NCBI GenBank assembly: GCA_947303805.1
Contig: CAMYZE010000005.1
Coordinates: 1 to 64,000 of the forward strand
Direction of reading: 5' to 3'
DNA: 64,000 nt
From: an uncultured Clostridia bacterium
GTDB lineage: Bacteria; Bacillota; Clostridia; Lachnospirales; Lachnospiraceae
Notes under the pieces: generated by a model
Database searches by the model: none
What the model saw: only the letters and a program-made list of their open reading frames with translations
What the model was told of the DNA's origin: nothing
Position numbers and translations under genes: made by a program
Shown here: one piece after another, positions 38,016 through 47,747 of the stretch
Layout of the letters: each line of letters begins with the position of its first letter
Numbering within the stretch: position 1 is the first letter of the stretch

Positions 38016-39032
38016 TTAAATATTAAGTTCCTTGATATATGCTTTGCCTATAGACTTAAGATAAATAAACTCAATTTTGTCATCTACACATTTTTTATCA
38101 TTTTTTACAATTTTTAATATTCTATTTTGATTTTTAATAGCATAATCAGTATCTAATCCAAAATAATGGAACAATCTAATTACTCTATCCATATCTTTAA
38201 ATGCAGAAATCTCCATAGCCATTCTTATACCAATAGCAACACATTCGCCATGATTCTTATTTAGTCTTTCGTTAGTTTCAATTGCATGACCCAATGTATG
38301 ACCAAAATTAAGAAGTCTGCGTTCTTTTAAATCATAAGGATCAATTAATACATACTTTTTCTTTATTTCTATACTTTTATTAATAATATATTTAATAACG
38401 GCTGGATTCTTAGACACAATTTTAGCCTTATTATTTTCAAGATAATCAAAAAATGATGAATCAGTAATTAGTGCATGCTTTATGACTTCAGATAGTCCAC
38501 AAGCAAAATCTCTATCTTTGAGTGTATTTAATACAGAAATGTTATCATATACAAACACAGGATCTTTAAATGCACCAACAGCATTTTTAATACCGCATAC
38601 ATTTACCGCAGTCTTACCACCTATAGAAGAGTCAGCCATAGATAATAATGTAGTTGGTATACTTCCATAATCTATTCCTCTCATATATGTTGCTGCGACA
38701 AAACCTGTTACATCGCTTACAGTTCCACCACCAAAAGCGATTATAAAATCTTGTCTTGAAAAATTATGATCAATCAAAAATTTATAAACTCTTTCGCAAG
38801 TGTTAATACTTTTATTTCTCTCACCACTAACTATAGAAAAACAATAAATCTCATCATTAAACTCTTCAGTAAAAATAGACTCCAATTCATTATAGTAATA
38901 TTTTCTTACATTGTGGTCAGTAATAATTAATACTTTTTTATTTACAATGTTATTGGACTTAAGTATGTTTGAAAGAGAAGAAAAATCATCAGAAACAACT
39001 ATTGTATATGGAAGTTTTGACTGAGCTTTCAT
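38016..39032 (-). CDS. aroB: 3-dehydroquinate synthase
   Basis: 338 residues. NAD-binding IAFGGGTVSDVTGFVAATYMRG-type block, PTTLLSMADSSIGGKTAVN, and the zinc ligands in LNFGHTLGHAIE and NHGECVAIG. Second step of the shikimate pathway. Sits between sepF and lspA without other aromatic genes nearby. Confidence 0.96.
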   Translation of the reverse strand: MKAQSKLPYTIVVSDDFSSLSNILKSNNIVNKKVLIITDHNVRKYYYNELESIFTEEFNDEIYCFSIVSGERNKSINTCERVYKFLIDHNFSRQDFIIAFGGGTVSDVTGFVAATYMRGIDYGSIPTTLLSMADSSIGGKTAVNVCGIKNAVGAFKDPVFVYDNISVLNTLKDRDFACGLSEVIKHALITDSSFFDYLENNKAKIVSKNPAVIKYIINKSIEIKKKYVLIDPYDLKERRLLNFGHTLGHAIETNERLNKNHGECVAIGIRMAMEISAFKDMDRVIRLFHYFGLDTDYAIKNQNRILKIVKNDKKCVDDKIEFIYLKSIGKAYIKELNI

Positions 39033-39041
39033 TGCTTACTC

Positions 39042-39776
39042 CTAAAATTGTGACTTTGGTGGTTGATAAAAACTCTGTAAATCTTGTGAAAGCTTCTCAG
39101 CGTTTTGACCAAAGTTATATTGTTGTCCAAAATTATTTTGTTGTTGTCCAAAATTCTGATTTTGTTGGAACTGGGCTGGTTGATGAAAGTTAGGCATGCT
39201 ATTTTGAGGATTAAAATCAAAACCTTGATTCATATTAAAATTAAATCCACTTCCACCTTGATTTCCATTTATAGCTCCACTAGTTGGGAGAAAATCGTAT
39301 GCCCCTATAGTTTCTGTATTAAGTGAAAATATATACTGTTTTTCACCCATTTTTTTACAATCTCCATCAAGTGCATATATAGCACCAGAGATTACATCAA
39401 CTATTCTTTGTGCAACTTGCGGATTAGCAACTTCCACATTAACCATAGCTGTAAATCCATTCTTTACATTTTTAATTATTCCAAAAGCCTCCTCAAAAGA
39501 CTTTGGTACATATACTTGAATCTTTCCGTTGCTTCTTGTTTTTTGATTTTGATTATTTTTAGCTAAATCAAATCCGTGATTTCCAAGATCAAAAGATTGT
39601 TTATTTTGTGCAAATAAATTTTCATTTCCAGACTTTTTACCAAAAGGTTTAGGCAATGAAAAACTTCCGCCCTGTCTAACTTGGTCGTTAAATTCAACAT
39701 CATCATCAAACATCATGTCGTCATCAGCGTTAAAAATGTTCTTTACCGTTTTCGTAACCTCTTTAAAAATCCCCAT
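39042..39776 (-). CDS. sepF: Cell division protein SepF with long Gln/Asn-rich tail
   Basis: 244 residues; most SepF proteins have about 140-160. An N-terminal amphipathic membrane-binding helix (MGIFKEVTKTVKNIF), an acidic and Asn-rich linker (to about 82), the SepF core (about 83-165, from KIQVYVPKSFEEAFGIIK) and a tail (about 167-244) made mostly of Gln, Asn, Phe and Gly. SepF tethers FtsZ to the membrane. The ATG at 39776 has GGAGG five bases upstream. It has its own extended -10 promoter inside the long operon. Confidence 0.93.
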   Translation of the reverse strand: MGIFKEVTKTVKNIFNADDDMMFDDDVEFNDQVRQGGSFSLPKPFGKKSGNENLFAQNKQSFDLGNHGFDLAKNNQNQKTRSNGKIQVYVPKSFEEAFGIIKNVKNGFTAMVNVEVANPQVAQRIVDVISGAIYALDGDCKKMGEKQYIFSLNTETIGAYDFLPTSGAINGNQGGSGFNFNMNQGFDFNPQNSMPNFHQPAQFQQNQNFGQQQNNFGQQYNFGQNAEKLSQDLQSFYQPPKSQF

Positions 39777-39802
39777 CTTATCCTCCAATAATTTAACATT
39801 AA

Positions 39803-39832
39803 ATTATATCACAAAACTAATTATTACTACAA
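39803..39832 (-). promoter_or_regulatory. Predicted internal promoter of sepF
   Basis: Minus-strand extended -10 TGATATAAT (TATAAT at 39803-39808) with -35 TTGTAG (39827-39832), spacer 18. It lies in the 62-base gap after the HlyD-like gene, the largest gap in the mreC-cls gene run. Confidence 0.6.
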
Positions 39833-39838
39833 GGGCGA

Positions 39839-41200
39839 CTATGAAGAAATTAGATCTCCTTCCTTTATATCACTGGCATTTAAGCAAATATGGTCATAAA
39901 GTGATATGCCATTAATAGTCTGTTTCTTAATAATTGCATATTCATTGGTTTTATCAATTATCTCTATATTTTTAAATGTCGCATAACCCTTATTCATATT
40001 ATATACACCATTTAACTTTGTAACTTCACTTAGTGAATATGTATCATTATACCTATTTATCAACACATCACCATATTTTAGTTTTGAGAGTGAGTCATCA
40101 ATAGATATATAATAAAAGTTATTATCTTCCTTGGATATATTACAAGTAAATTTTTCTCTAACTCCATTCACTCCAACCTTGTAAAATATGTTTTCATCTG
40201 TCTCAATATCCTTCTCAATCATAGTTTTAGGTATCATGTAACAATTTTTAGAAACTATAGATTTGATAGGAATTTTATATCCGGTAATTTTTTTGTTCTC
40301 AATCTCAAACTCAACAACTCTTTTATCAATAAACCTCTCAGGATAATCTCTAATATATAATTTAAAATGCTTTACTCCATCGTTTCCTATAAAACTCTCT
40401 ATATGGCCATTTGTAGTTACATTTTCATATACAAATTTAACAAATACATTATATGATTTCTGATAATTATCATAATCATATGAACTATCAAAGGCAATAA
40501 CAAACTCTGGACTCTTTACTACCTTATATATTTGATCCCCAGACAATACTCGTTTTTTTTGCAAAGATACTTTCGCACTATCATATTTTTTTATCATATT
40601 GTCAGTAAAATCTTCTATCTTGCCATCTTCATATCCGTCAATAATAAATGATATAAGACCGGCAAATTTTGAGTATCCTTTTTCTTTAGCATTAATCTCT
40701 TTTTCTATATCTATGTTTTCCAACTGCTTTACTAGATTTATTTCATTAATTAAACTATTTAAAGAATCTTTAGCAGTATAAATATTGGAAAAATCATAAT
40801 TAGTAATATTGTTGCTATACATTTTAATATTTTGTCTAATTTTCTTTTTATCATCGTTATTTAACTCAAACTTATCAATTATACTAGGCTCATCATTAAT
40901 AGTATATATAAAGGCACCTCGATTAACTCTGTCAGCATTTGCAACATAGTAGTTAATATATCCATCATTTTGACAATTTGCTATACTTTCATCTCTATAT
41001 ATAAAGCCTTTATGCCTATCTACATTCACTATCTCACCAGTAGTTACCTCATATATCTTAACACCTTCACTATTAAATATTTTTATAAAATTAGCTAATA
41101 TATATATGCCAATAACAACTAAAATTACAAATAGTACTCTAAAAATATAAAAAATCTTTTTCTTTGATTTATTAATTTTTTCTTTTTTTGGAAAAATCAT
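39839..41200 (-). CDS. HlyD-like membrane-anchored protein
   Basis: 453 residues. A Lys-rich cytoplasmic N-terminus, one membrane segment (about 18-42) and a long extracytoplasmic part. The sequence after the membrane segment (EIVNVDRHKGFIYRDESI, then NDGYINYYVANADRVNRGAFIYTI) resembles the biotinyl-lipoyl-like start of HlyD adaptor proteins. In Gram-positives similar proteins occur beside division genes. No exporter gene is adjacent, so an adaptor role is uncertain. Overlaps dacA by 4 bases. Confidence 0.7.
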   Translation of the reverse strand: MIFPKKEKINKSKKKIFYIFRVLFVILVVIGIYILANFIKIFNSEGVKIYEVTTGEIVNVDRHKGFIYRDESIANCQNDGYINYYVANADRVNRGAFIYTINDEPSIIDKFELNNDDKKKIRQNIKMYSNNITNYDFSNIYTAKDSLNSLINEINLVKQLENIDIEKEINAKEKGYSKFAGLISFIIDGYEDGKIEDFTDNMIKKYDSAKVSLQKKRVLSGDQIYKVVKSPEFVIAFDSSYDYDNYQKSYNVFVKFVYENVTTNGHIESFIGNDGVKHFKLYIRDYPERFIDKRVVEFEIENKKITGYKIPIKSIVSKNCYMIPKTMIEKDIETDENIFYKVGVNGVREKFTCNISKEDNNFYYISIDDSLSKLKYGDVLINRYNDTYSLSEVTKLNGVYNMNKGYATFKNIEIIDKTNEYAIIKKQTINGISLYDHICLNASDIKEGDLISS

Positions 41201-42174
41201 TTTGGTATTGAACTCAATAATGCATTTGAATTATAATAGGAATTTCTCTTTGACTTAGCATTTAAAACAACACTAATATATTTTGTATTTGTTTTCTTAT
41301 CTGAAGCAACTATTACAAGACAATTTCCAGCATTTGTGGTGTTTCCTGTTTTAGTTCCTTCAAGTGAAACATTTCCGCTCATGAGTAACTCTTCTGTCAC
41401 AAAATAATTAGTGGTTAACCAGGTTTCCTCTCTTACAGTACCATCACTTTGTATAATATTTGACTTATACTCTTTAGTTGTTGTAATTTCTTTAAAAATA
41501 GGATATCTCATAAGTTCTTTTGTAATTAAAAACATATCATATGCAGTTGTAAAATGATAATCAGAATCAAGTCCATGCGGATTAGCAAAGTGAGTATTTA
41601 CTGCTCCTATTCTCTCAGCCTCATTATTCATAGCAATAATAAAATTATCATAATTATTAAAAACATTTTCTGCTAGACACATGGCAGCATCATTTCCAGA
41701 AGGAACAAGCAGGCCATAAAGTAAATCTAAAATTTTTAATCTATCGCCAGACTTTAAGTTTGCTTTAGAAACATCCTTCTCAAGATCAACTGCATCACTA
41801 CTTACATAATACTCTTGATTTAAATCATCACAATTTTCAAGTACAATTAAAGCGGTCATAAGTTTAGTGAGGCTTGCCATAGGAAGTCTTTTATAAGGAT
41901 TGTGATATTTTGCAAAGCTTGATTCAAATCTATCAAGTGAAGCGATGAAATATCCATCTGCTCCAATATTATTTACTATCTGTTCTTCAAGTGCATTAGG
42001 AACTACAATATATTTCGCAGTACCATCAGCAAATGTACTATCATTGGCAACATATAAATTACTTAAAAGTCTTGAGCTGTCATAATTTACTTTAAATGAT
42101 TTACATGAAATAGTAAAAAGTAACATCAAGACAATTAGAAATAAAGCTATTATTTTTTTTAAACATTTTTTCAT
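41197..42174 (-). CDS. D-alanyl-D-alanine carboxypeptidase, probable lipoprotein
   Basis: 325 residues. A DacA/DacF-type serine peptidase with SxxK in ASLTKLM, SxN-type SGNDAA and KTGNT; it trims the terminal D-Ala of peptidoglycan stem peptides. The signal region ends in LLFTISC, a lipobox, so the enzyme is probably lipid-anchored instead of held by the usual C-terminal helix, which is absent. The ATG at 42174 overlaps the rodA stop by one base. Confidence 0.92.
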   Translation of the reverse strand: MKKCLKKIIALFLIVLMLLFTISCKSFKVNYDSSRLLSNLYVANDSTFADGTAKYIVVPNALEEQIVNNIGADGYFIASLDRFESSFAKYHNPYKRLPMASLTKLMTALIVLENCDDLNQEYYVSSDAVDLEKDVSKANLKSGDRLKILDLLYGLLVPSGNDAAMCLAENVFNNYDNFIIAMNNEAERIGAVNTHFANPHGLDSDYHFTTAYDMFLITKELMRYPIFKEITTTKEYKSNIIQSDGTVREETWLTTNYFVTEELLMSGNVSLEGTKTGNTTNAGNCLVIVASDKKTNTKYISVVLNAKSKRNSYYNSNALLSSIPK

Positions 42175-43298
42175 TAAATTCTTGTTTCTCTTCTTATATT
42201 TAACACAAATCCCATTCCCATATAGATTGATAAAAGCGATGATCCTCCTTGAGAAAAAAATGGAAGTGGAACACCAGTATTTGGTATAAGCGATGTGGCT
42301 ACACCTATATTTATAAAAGTCTGAACTGCAAGCCAAGTGGCAACACCTATACAAATTAAATTTTTATAATATTCTCTTTGTTTGGATGCAGTGAAAATGC
42401 AACTAATAATCAAGAAAATATAAAGAAGAATTATAAGCATAGTTCCTACAAACCCAACTTCTTCTCCTACAACAGCAAAAATAAAATCGTTTTGAGCCTC
42501 TGCAAGCCATTTGCCATTTTTAACAGAATTTGGTAAGTCATTATTTATACCCTTACCTGTAAGTTTTCCTGACCCAATAGCGATAACAGAATTCTCTTGC
42601 TGATACTGAGCCTCGTTTTTTTCAGTAGGTTCAAAAAATGAGACAATTCTGTTTTTCTGATAATCTCTAAGGAAAGGAATATTATCAATAAAACCAAACC
42701 TAACTGATGAATAAACTAATAGGAATAATACTGCCACTACCCCACCAAATATAGCGAACCATCTAAGTTTAAGTTTTGATGCAAAGAGCATAGCAACAAA
42801 TATTGATGTAAATATAAGTGAACTTGATAAATTAGGTTGAATAAATATTAGTACAAATGGAACAAAATAAAATAAAAATAGCTTAAATAAATTACCAAAT
42901 TGATTAATCTGAATGTCTAATTTTTCCATGTACTTAGAAGTAAAAAGTATTAAGAAAAGTTTTGCAAATTCTGAAGGTTGTAACTCCATATTCACGAATG
43001 GGACTCTTATCCACCTAATTGAATTTCTGCCAAATGCAGTTCCTGTAATCTGAACTAATAAAAGTGCAAATACAGATATTACGAAAAACCATATATATCT
43101 TGGCATAATTTTTTTTAGATTAAGAAAAGAAATTAATAGGCATATAATGAGCGATGCAATTGATATACCAAGTTGTGTCATAAAAGAATATATTCTCTCA
43201 CCCACACTTGATTGTACAAAAACTAACCCTGCAATATTTAGCATTATGCAGACAAGTAACTGTAAAAATCCATAATTTTTTAAGTTTAAATCAAACAT
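42174..43298 (-). CDS. rodA: RodA-type SEDS peptidoglycan polymerase
   Basis: 374 residues, ten membrane segments. SEDS signatures include ITGTAFGRNSIRWIRV, MELQPSEFAKLF, IFIQPNLSSSLIF, DFIFAVVGEEVGFVG and NTGVPLPFFSQGGSS. It polymerises glycan strands together with the PBP2 encoded just upstream. Named RodA because of the mreC-mreD-pbp2 context. Start overlaps the pbp2 stop by one base (TAATG). Confidence 0.95.
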   Translation of the reverse strand: MFDLNLKNYGFLQLLVCIMLNIAGLVFVQSSVGERIYSFMTQLGISIASLIICLLISFLNLKKIMPRYIWFFVISVFALLLVQITGTAFGRNSIRWIRVPFVNMELQPSEFAKLFLILFTSKYMEKLDIQINQFGNLFKLFLFYFVPFVLIFIQPNLSSSLIFTSIFVAMLFASKLKLRWFAIFGGVVAVLFLLVYSSVRFGFIDNIPFLRDYQKNRIVSFFEPTEKNEAQYQQENSVIAIGSGKLTGKGINNDLPNSVKNGKWLAEAQNDFIFAVVGEEVGFVGTMLIILLYIFLIISCIFTASKQREYYKNLICIGVATWLAVQTFINIGVATSLIPNTGVPLPFFSQGGSSLLSIYMGMGFVLNIRRETRI

Positions 43299-46168
43299 TA
43301 TTCAGATACAGATATTGATTTTATATCATCAGTTCCCTTTGTAAGAATCTCTTCAAATGAAGTTACACCATACATATAATTATATACACGGTTTGCAAGT
43401 GCTGCAGCATTTCCTGAAGAATATCCAAATGGTATAACAACATTAACAGCAATTTCAGGTGCATATTGAGGCGCAAAAGATACAAAAACAGCATGGTTAG
43501 TTCTATCATTTCTTTCTTGCGCGGTACCAGTTTTGCCGCAGACTTGAAGTCCTTGAGATCTAAATATTATCTTAGCTATACCATCAGTAACCATCTTTCT
43601 CATACCATCATGCACAATTTTAAAATTTTCTTCTGTAATTGGTAAATGTTGAACAATCTTTGGCTCAAATTGCAATTTTACATCTCCATGCTTATCCACA
43701 ACTTTTTCAATAAGTGATAAGTCATAGAGAGCACCACCATTTGCAAGCGCAACAGTATATTTGGCTAATTGAACATTATTATATGCATGAGTTCCTTGAC
43801 CCATAGCAGATCTTTCAGGGTCTGTATATGATATTGTTGGGGCCAATTCATCAATTTCAACTCCTGATTTTTTATCAAGCCCAAACAACCTACAATACTT
43901 TTGTAAAATTCTGAGACCATTGTCAGTACTATAACTTCCATAGTCATCATACGACATATAATGTCCATATTTAGAAAAAACAACATTGCAAGAATTGCTT
44001 ATAGCATCTATTACATCAAGTTCACCATGGTCATATGGATATGCCCAACACTTAATTGGTGGATCGATCTCATTAAAAATTCCATCGCACAAAACTTTTT
44101 CAGTAGATGATATTGTTCTCTCCTCTAGTGCAGCAAGTGCTGTTATAGGTTTAAATGAAGAACCAGGAGCAAGTTGCGTCTGAGTTGAACAGCATACAAG
44201 CGGATAAGATTTATTATTATTAAGTGACTCCATGTACTTTCTATTGTAAACTAAATTATTGTCATACGATGGATAAGTGACAAGTGCATTGAGTTTTCCA
44301 GAATTTACATCTGTAACAACTATTGACCCTGCATAAGGATCTAAAGCTAAATCAGATGGTTTTAAAACCATATCACGAACTAGTCTTATAAAATAAGTAT
44401 ACATATAGTCATCAGTAGCTTTAGATATTTTATCATACTCTACATCATTCCAAGGTAAGAAACCTTGTTCGAATAATGCCATAATCAGAAGTCTGTTTGT
44501 GATATATTTTTCTTTAATTGCAAACTTATATACAAGTTTATCAAACTCTTCATTATTATCGAGTATGCTCATGATATAGGTCACAAGACTATTATATATC
44601 GTGTCTCTATCACCATATCTTTCACTCGCATATATTTTGGTCGTATCTATCCAAGTTTCTTCTATCGCTTTAAATAAGAAATCCCTAAGAGAAATCGTAT
44701 CTTCTTTCCACCTTATATACTCTGAAACATCTCTATCAATGGCATCTGACATTAAAATATTATTGTGAGTATGCAAATATGTATAGACGTAGGCCATAAA
44801 ATTTTGTGCAGTATTGCTTAGATTCATCTGAATGTCTGCATTTGAATCCATAAGGTTAGTATATATTATTTGTTTTGCTCTTTCTTTGGCTTCAAGAAAT
44901 AATCTAAAAATTTCTTTTTCAGCATATTGAGCATCATCTGATGCAAAATGATCTTTATCTAACACATGATTATCAATCAAATGATAATAAGCATCATGTG
45001 CAGATATTTCCATTTTTGATGAAGATAATCTAACATTAGACACATCTCTATTAACTATTTTAGAACCAAGTATACCAGCAAGTCGCTGTTCCAAAAGGTT
45101 ATAGTTAGCAATTTGATCGTTAACTTTAATAGTGATATACACATCTGCTCCAGCTTTTGATTCTTGTTCTTCAAGTGTTTCTAATATTTTTCCACCAGAA
45201 TCTACAACAATCTTTTTGTAACCTTTTGTTCCACATAGATATTGTTCCATAGATTTTTCAATGCCGAGAAGTCCAACTTTATCATTTAAATCATATTGAT
45301 CATTTCTTTCTTTCAATCTCTCAATATGAGCTTCGCTGGTTTGTCCAACATATCCAACTATATGGGCAAAATATATAGCATAGTTATATCGCCTAGCGCT
45401 TGTTTCTTCGACATTAACACCTTGCAATTCTCCAAGGTTTTCAAGTATTTCAGATGCGCACCTGCTACTTACGTTTTCAGATATAGTGGTTGGCTGATAT
45501 TTTTGATAAGAAGTAAGACGCATGGTATAATGTATCCCTATCATATCTAGCATGGTTTTATCTGAAATTATAATTGGGTTACCATTGTCGTCAGTTATAT
45601 AATCCATAGCATATCGATGCTTTGAATAGTCAAATGCTTCTTTTGCAGAAATATCAGACCTAAATTGAAAATTTCTACCCTCATCAAGATCTTCCACTCT
45701 TCTACCATATATATTTGCTATAAATGTTCTATGTTGTCTTTCAGATGTAGTTGTAAATTCAAAATTTCCCTTCTCATCTATTTCGATAAAGTATCTTGAT
45801 AATATATTACAATTATATTTTTCAAGAATTTTTGCTAGAGATAAAAGCATTTTATTTCTGCGATTAATGTCTTTATTATTTTGTTTGTAAGCATCTACAT
45901 CTGCAATAGTGATATTTTTTACCAATTCATTATAAGCAAGTATATTGCCATCAACATCATAGATGTTACCACGAGCAGCTGGAATTGTGACAGTCTTGAC
46001 TGATTTTTGCACATAGTTTTGTTCATAGTATTCACCATTAACTATTTGCAAATTAAAAAGCCTGACAATAACCATTAAAAACATTATAGAGAAAATAAAT
46101 CCAATAATATTATTCCTATTATTTTCTCCTCTAAAAATCTCTCTAATTATATATAAAATAATCTGCAT
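43298..46168 (-). CDS. Class B penicillin-binding protein 2 with a large insertion
   Basis: 956 residues; typical PBP2 proteins have 600-720. One N-terminal membrane segment (about 21-40), a pedestal/dimerisation region (about 60-330) and a transpeptidase domain. Catalytic motifs: S670-S-F-K673, S726-C-N728 and K879-T-G881. About 245 residues (about 365-610), mostly predicted helical and charged, are inserted at the start of the transpeptidase domain before DPYAGSIVVTDVNSG. It cross-links peptidoglycan during elongation with RodA and MreCD. The start has only a weak ribosome-binding site. Confidence 0.93.
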   Translation of the reverse strand: MQIILYIIREIFRGENNRNNIIGFIFSIMFLMVIVRLFNLQIVNGEYYEQNYVQKSVKTVTIPAARGNIYDVDGNILAYNELVKNITIADVDAYKQNNKDINRRNKMLLSLAKILEKYNCNILSRYFIEIDEKGNFEFTTTSERQHRTFIANIYGRRVEDLDEGRNFQFRSDISAKEAFDYSKHRYAMDYITDDNGNPIIISDKTMLDMIGIHYTMRLTSYQKYQPTTISENVSSRCASEILENLGELQGVNVEETSARRYNYAIYFAHIVGYVGQTSEAHIERLKERNDQYDLNDKVGLLGIEKSMEQYLCGTKGYKKIVVDSGGKILETLEEQESKAGADVYITIKVNDQIANYNLLEQRLAGILGSKIVNRDVSNVRLSSSKMEISAHDAYYHLIDNHVLDKDHFASDDAQYAEKEIFRLFLEAKERAKQIIYTNLMDSNADIQMNLSNTAQNFMAYVYTYLHTHNNILMSDAIDRDVSEYIRWKEDTISLRDFLFKAIEETWIDTTKIYASERYGDRDTIYNSLVTYIMSILDNNEEFDKLVYKFAIKEKYITNRLLIMALFEQGFLPWNDVEYDKISKATDDYMYTYFIRLVRDMVLKPSDLALDPYAGSIVVTDVNSGKLNALVTYPSYDNNLVYNRKYMESLNNNKSYPLVCCSTQTQLAPGSSFKPITALAALEERTISSTEKVLCDGIFNEIDPPIKCWAYPYDHGELDVIDAISNSCNVVFSKYGHYMSYDDYGSYSTDNGLRILQKYCRLFGLDKKSGVEIDELAPTISYTDPERSAMGQGTHAYNNVQLAKYTVALANGGALYDLSLIEKVVDKHGDVKLQFEPKIVQHLPITEENFKIVHDGMRKMVTDGIAKIIFRSQGLQVCGKTGTAQERNDRTNHAVFVSFAPQYAPEIAVNVVIPFGYSSGNAAALANRVYNYMYGVTSFEEILTKGTDDIKSISVSE

Positions 46169-46200
46169 ATATTTTCTTTTAAGGGTGAACTCGACGAACC

Positions 46201-46713
46201 CTAATTTCTATGAATTAAGTTGAGTTTATACAATAACTTGTAAATTAATACCGTTGCAATTAATGTAAATAAAATATTTGGCACCATCACATTAAATACA
46301 TAATATGGTATTGCAAACTTTCTTCTTATTAGAAAGTGAGTAAAATAAATATAAAAATTATAGGCGAGCCCATTTACAAAGCTTAAAATCATAGGCAATG
46401 AAATTGAGTTTTCAAAAAAAGATTTATTTAAAGTACCATTTGCAAACCCTATTAATGAATATATTAAAATATAAAATCCAAAATCACCATTAAAATACAT
46501 ATCACATAGTAAGCCACAAAATATACCTGTTATCATTCCTATGTCTTCTCCATATAATAAGCCATAAGAAAAAGTAATTATCAAAAGGAAATTTGGTGAT
46601 GATGCCAAAAACGGTATTAATGGAAAAATTGATGTCTGCACAAAAAATGCAAAGAAAATTATTAGTACATGAATTAATATCTTGCTAAATTTTCCAAATC
46701 TTAATTTTACCAT
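46201..46713 (-). CDS. mreD: Rod shape-determining protein MreD
   Basis: 170 residues, about five membrane segments, with the MreD-like stretch SPNFLLIITFSYGLLYGEDIGMITG. Connects MreC to the RodA/PBP2 complex. Seven bases separate it from mreC. Confidence 0.9.
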   Translation of the reverse strand: MVKLRFGKFSKILIHVLIIFFAFFVQTSIFPLIPFLASSPNFLLIITFSYGLLYGEDIGMITGIFCGLLCDMYFNGDFGFYILIYSLIGFANGTLNKSFFENSISLPMILSFVNGLAYNFYIYFTHFLIRRKFAIPYYVFNVMVPNILFTLIATVLIYKLLYKLNLIHRN

Positions 46714-46720
46714 TATAAAC

Positions 46721-47560
46721 CTAGTCTTTTATACTTTCAGATTTAAGTCGAGTAATAACCAACACTTCATTCAAATTTCTAAAATCAGTCACCGGAATTA
46801 GATATCCACTTTTTGAAAGTTGGTTATCATTTACATATATATCTGTTGCATATCCTATTAATATATTTGGCAAAAACTTTGACGATATATTTGATGTGAC
46901 GATCTTATCGCCATCTACAACGGCTGTGCTCATGTCTATCCCAGTAAGTCTAAGACGATTATTTTTATATAAAGTTATGTCACCTTCTACCATACAAGAT
47001 TCAAATGAGTGTTGAGTCATAGAAGCCACTCTTGACTCATCATCAATTATTGACCTCACAGTAGCATAATTATATCCTACCGATGACACAATGCCACAAA
47101 GTCCATTGTTGGATAGCACATTCATATCTACTTTGATGCCATCCTTTAAACCTTTGTCTATCTTGAAAACTTGAAACCATTCATCAGTGTCTTTTGCTAT
47201 TACCCTAGCCGCTGTCTTAGGATAAATGTCATACTCATTGCCAAGATCATAAAGAGACCTTAAACGATCTGCCTCATAAGATTTAGCTTTAAGCAAATTA
47301 TTTGCTTCAGATAGTGATGCTACTTGAGCCTCTAATATTTTAATTCGCTCATTAGCATCCTTAAGATCAGTTGAGTTCATTGCTCTACGTACAAAAATCA
47401 TACCAACATTATTAATACCCTTCTGAATAGGTACAATTACACTTGAAAAAGCATTTCGCACACCAAGAGACACACTTGGTACATAGTGGCTAAATGTAAT
47501 TGATGCTATTGATAAAAGAACAACAATTATTATTATGATTTTACTGTGTTGGTTTTTCAT
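46721..47560 (-). CDS. mreC: Rod shape-determining protein MreC
   Basis: 279 residues: membrane segment (about 7-25), coiled coil (about 63-100) and beta-rich C-terminal domain with NNGLCGIVSSVGYNYATVRSIID. Scaffold of the elongasome outside the membrane. No mreB lies upstream. First gene of the long operon; its ATG has no good Shine-Dalgarno sequence. Confidence 0.93.
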   Translation of the reverse strand: MKNQHSKIIIIIVVLLSIASITFSHYVPSVSLGVRNAFSSVIVPIQKGINNVGMIFVRRAMNSTDLKDANERIKILEAQVASLSEANNLLKAKSYEADRLRSLYDLGNEYDIYPKTAARVIAKDTDEWFQVFKIDKGLKDGIKVDMNVLSNNGLCGIVSSVGYNYATVRSIIDDESRVASMTQHSFESCMVEGDITLYKNNRLRLTGIDMSTAVVDGDKIVTSNISSKFLPNILIGYATDIYVNDNQLSKSGYLIPVTDFRNLNEVLVITRLKSESIKD

Positions 47561-47628
47561 TTAATTAAACTTAAGGGGCTTTTTCCACACAAAAAATAAG
47601 AAATAGTCCCCCCATTTCTATATCTTAT

Positions 47629-47657
47629 ATTATAGCTAAAAATTGTAGTTTTTGCAA
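47629..47657 (-). promoter_or_regulatory. Predicted promoter of the mreC-cls operon
   Basis: Minus-strand -35 TTGCAA (47652-47657), -10 TATAAT (47629-47634), spacer 17. The -35 directly abuts the T-run of the upstream terminator. The leader is about 60 nt. Confidence 0.7.
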
Positions 47658-47685
47658 TAAAAAAGCCATATTTAAGATACGGCTA
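47658..47685 (-). terminator. Terminator of the glycyl-radical enzyme operon
   Basis: On the minus strand AGCCGTAT and ATATGGCT form a stem with one A-C mismatch around the loop CTTAA, followed by six T. Lies about 60 bases after the activase stop at 47748; nothing else is seen in that gap. Confidence 0.75.
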
Positions 47686-47747
47686 AATATGAATATTAAC
47701 AATAAATTAGACAATAAGTATTATTATATCAAAGATTAATAATGAAC

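Noticed and set aside
42175..42354. 60-codon N-terminal extension of the D,D-carboxypeptidase
   Set aside because: It lies within rodA in another frame; the ATG at 42174 starts a proper signal peptide and overlaps the rodA stop as expected for coupling.
47570..47625. Riboswitch-like GGGG/CCCC pairing in the mreC leader
   Set aside because: The short G and C runs can pair, but I see no known riboswitch consensus and no terminator linked to it.
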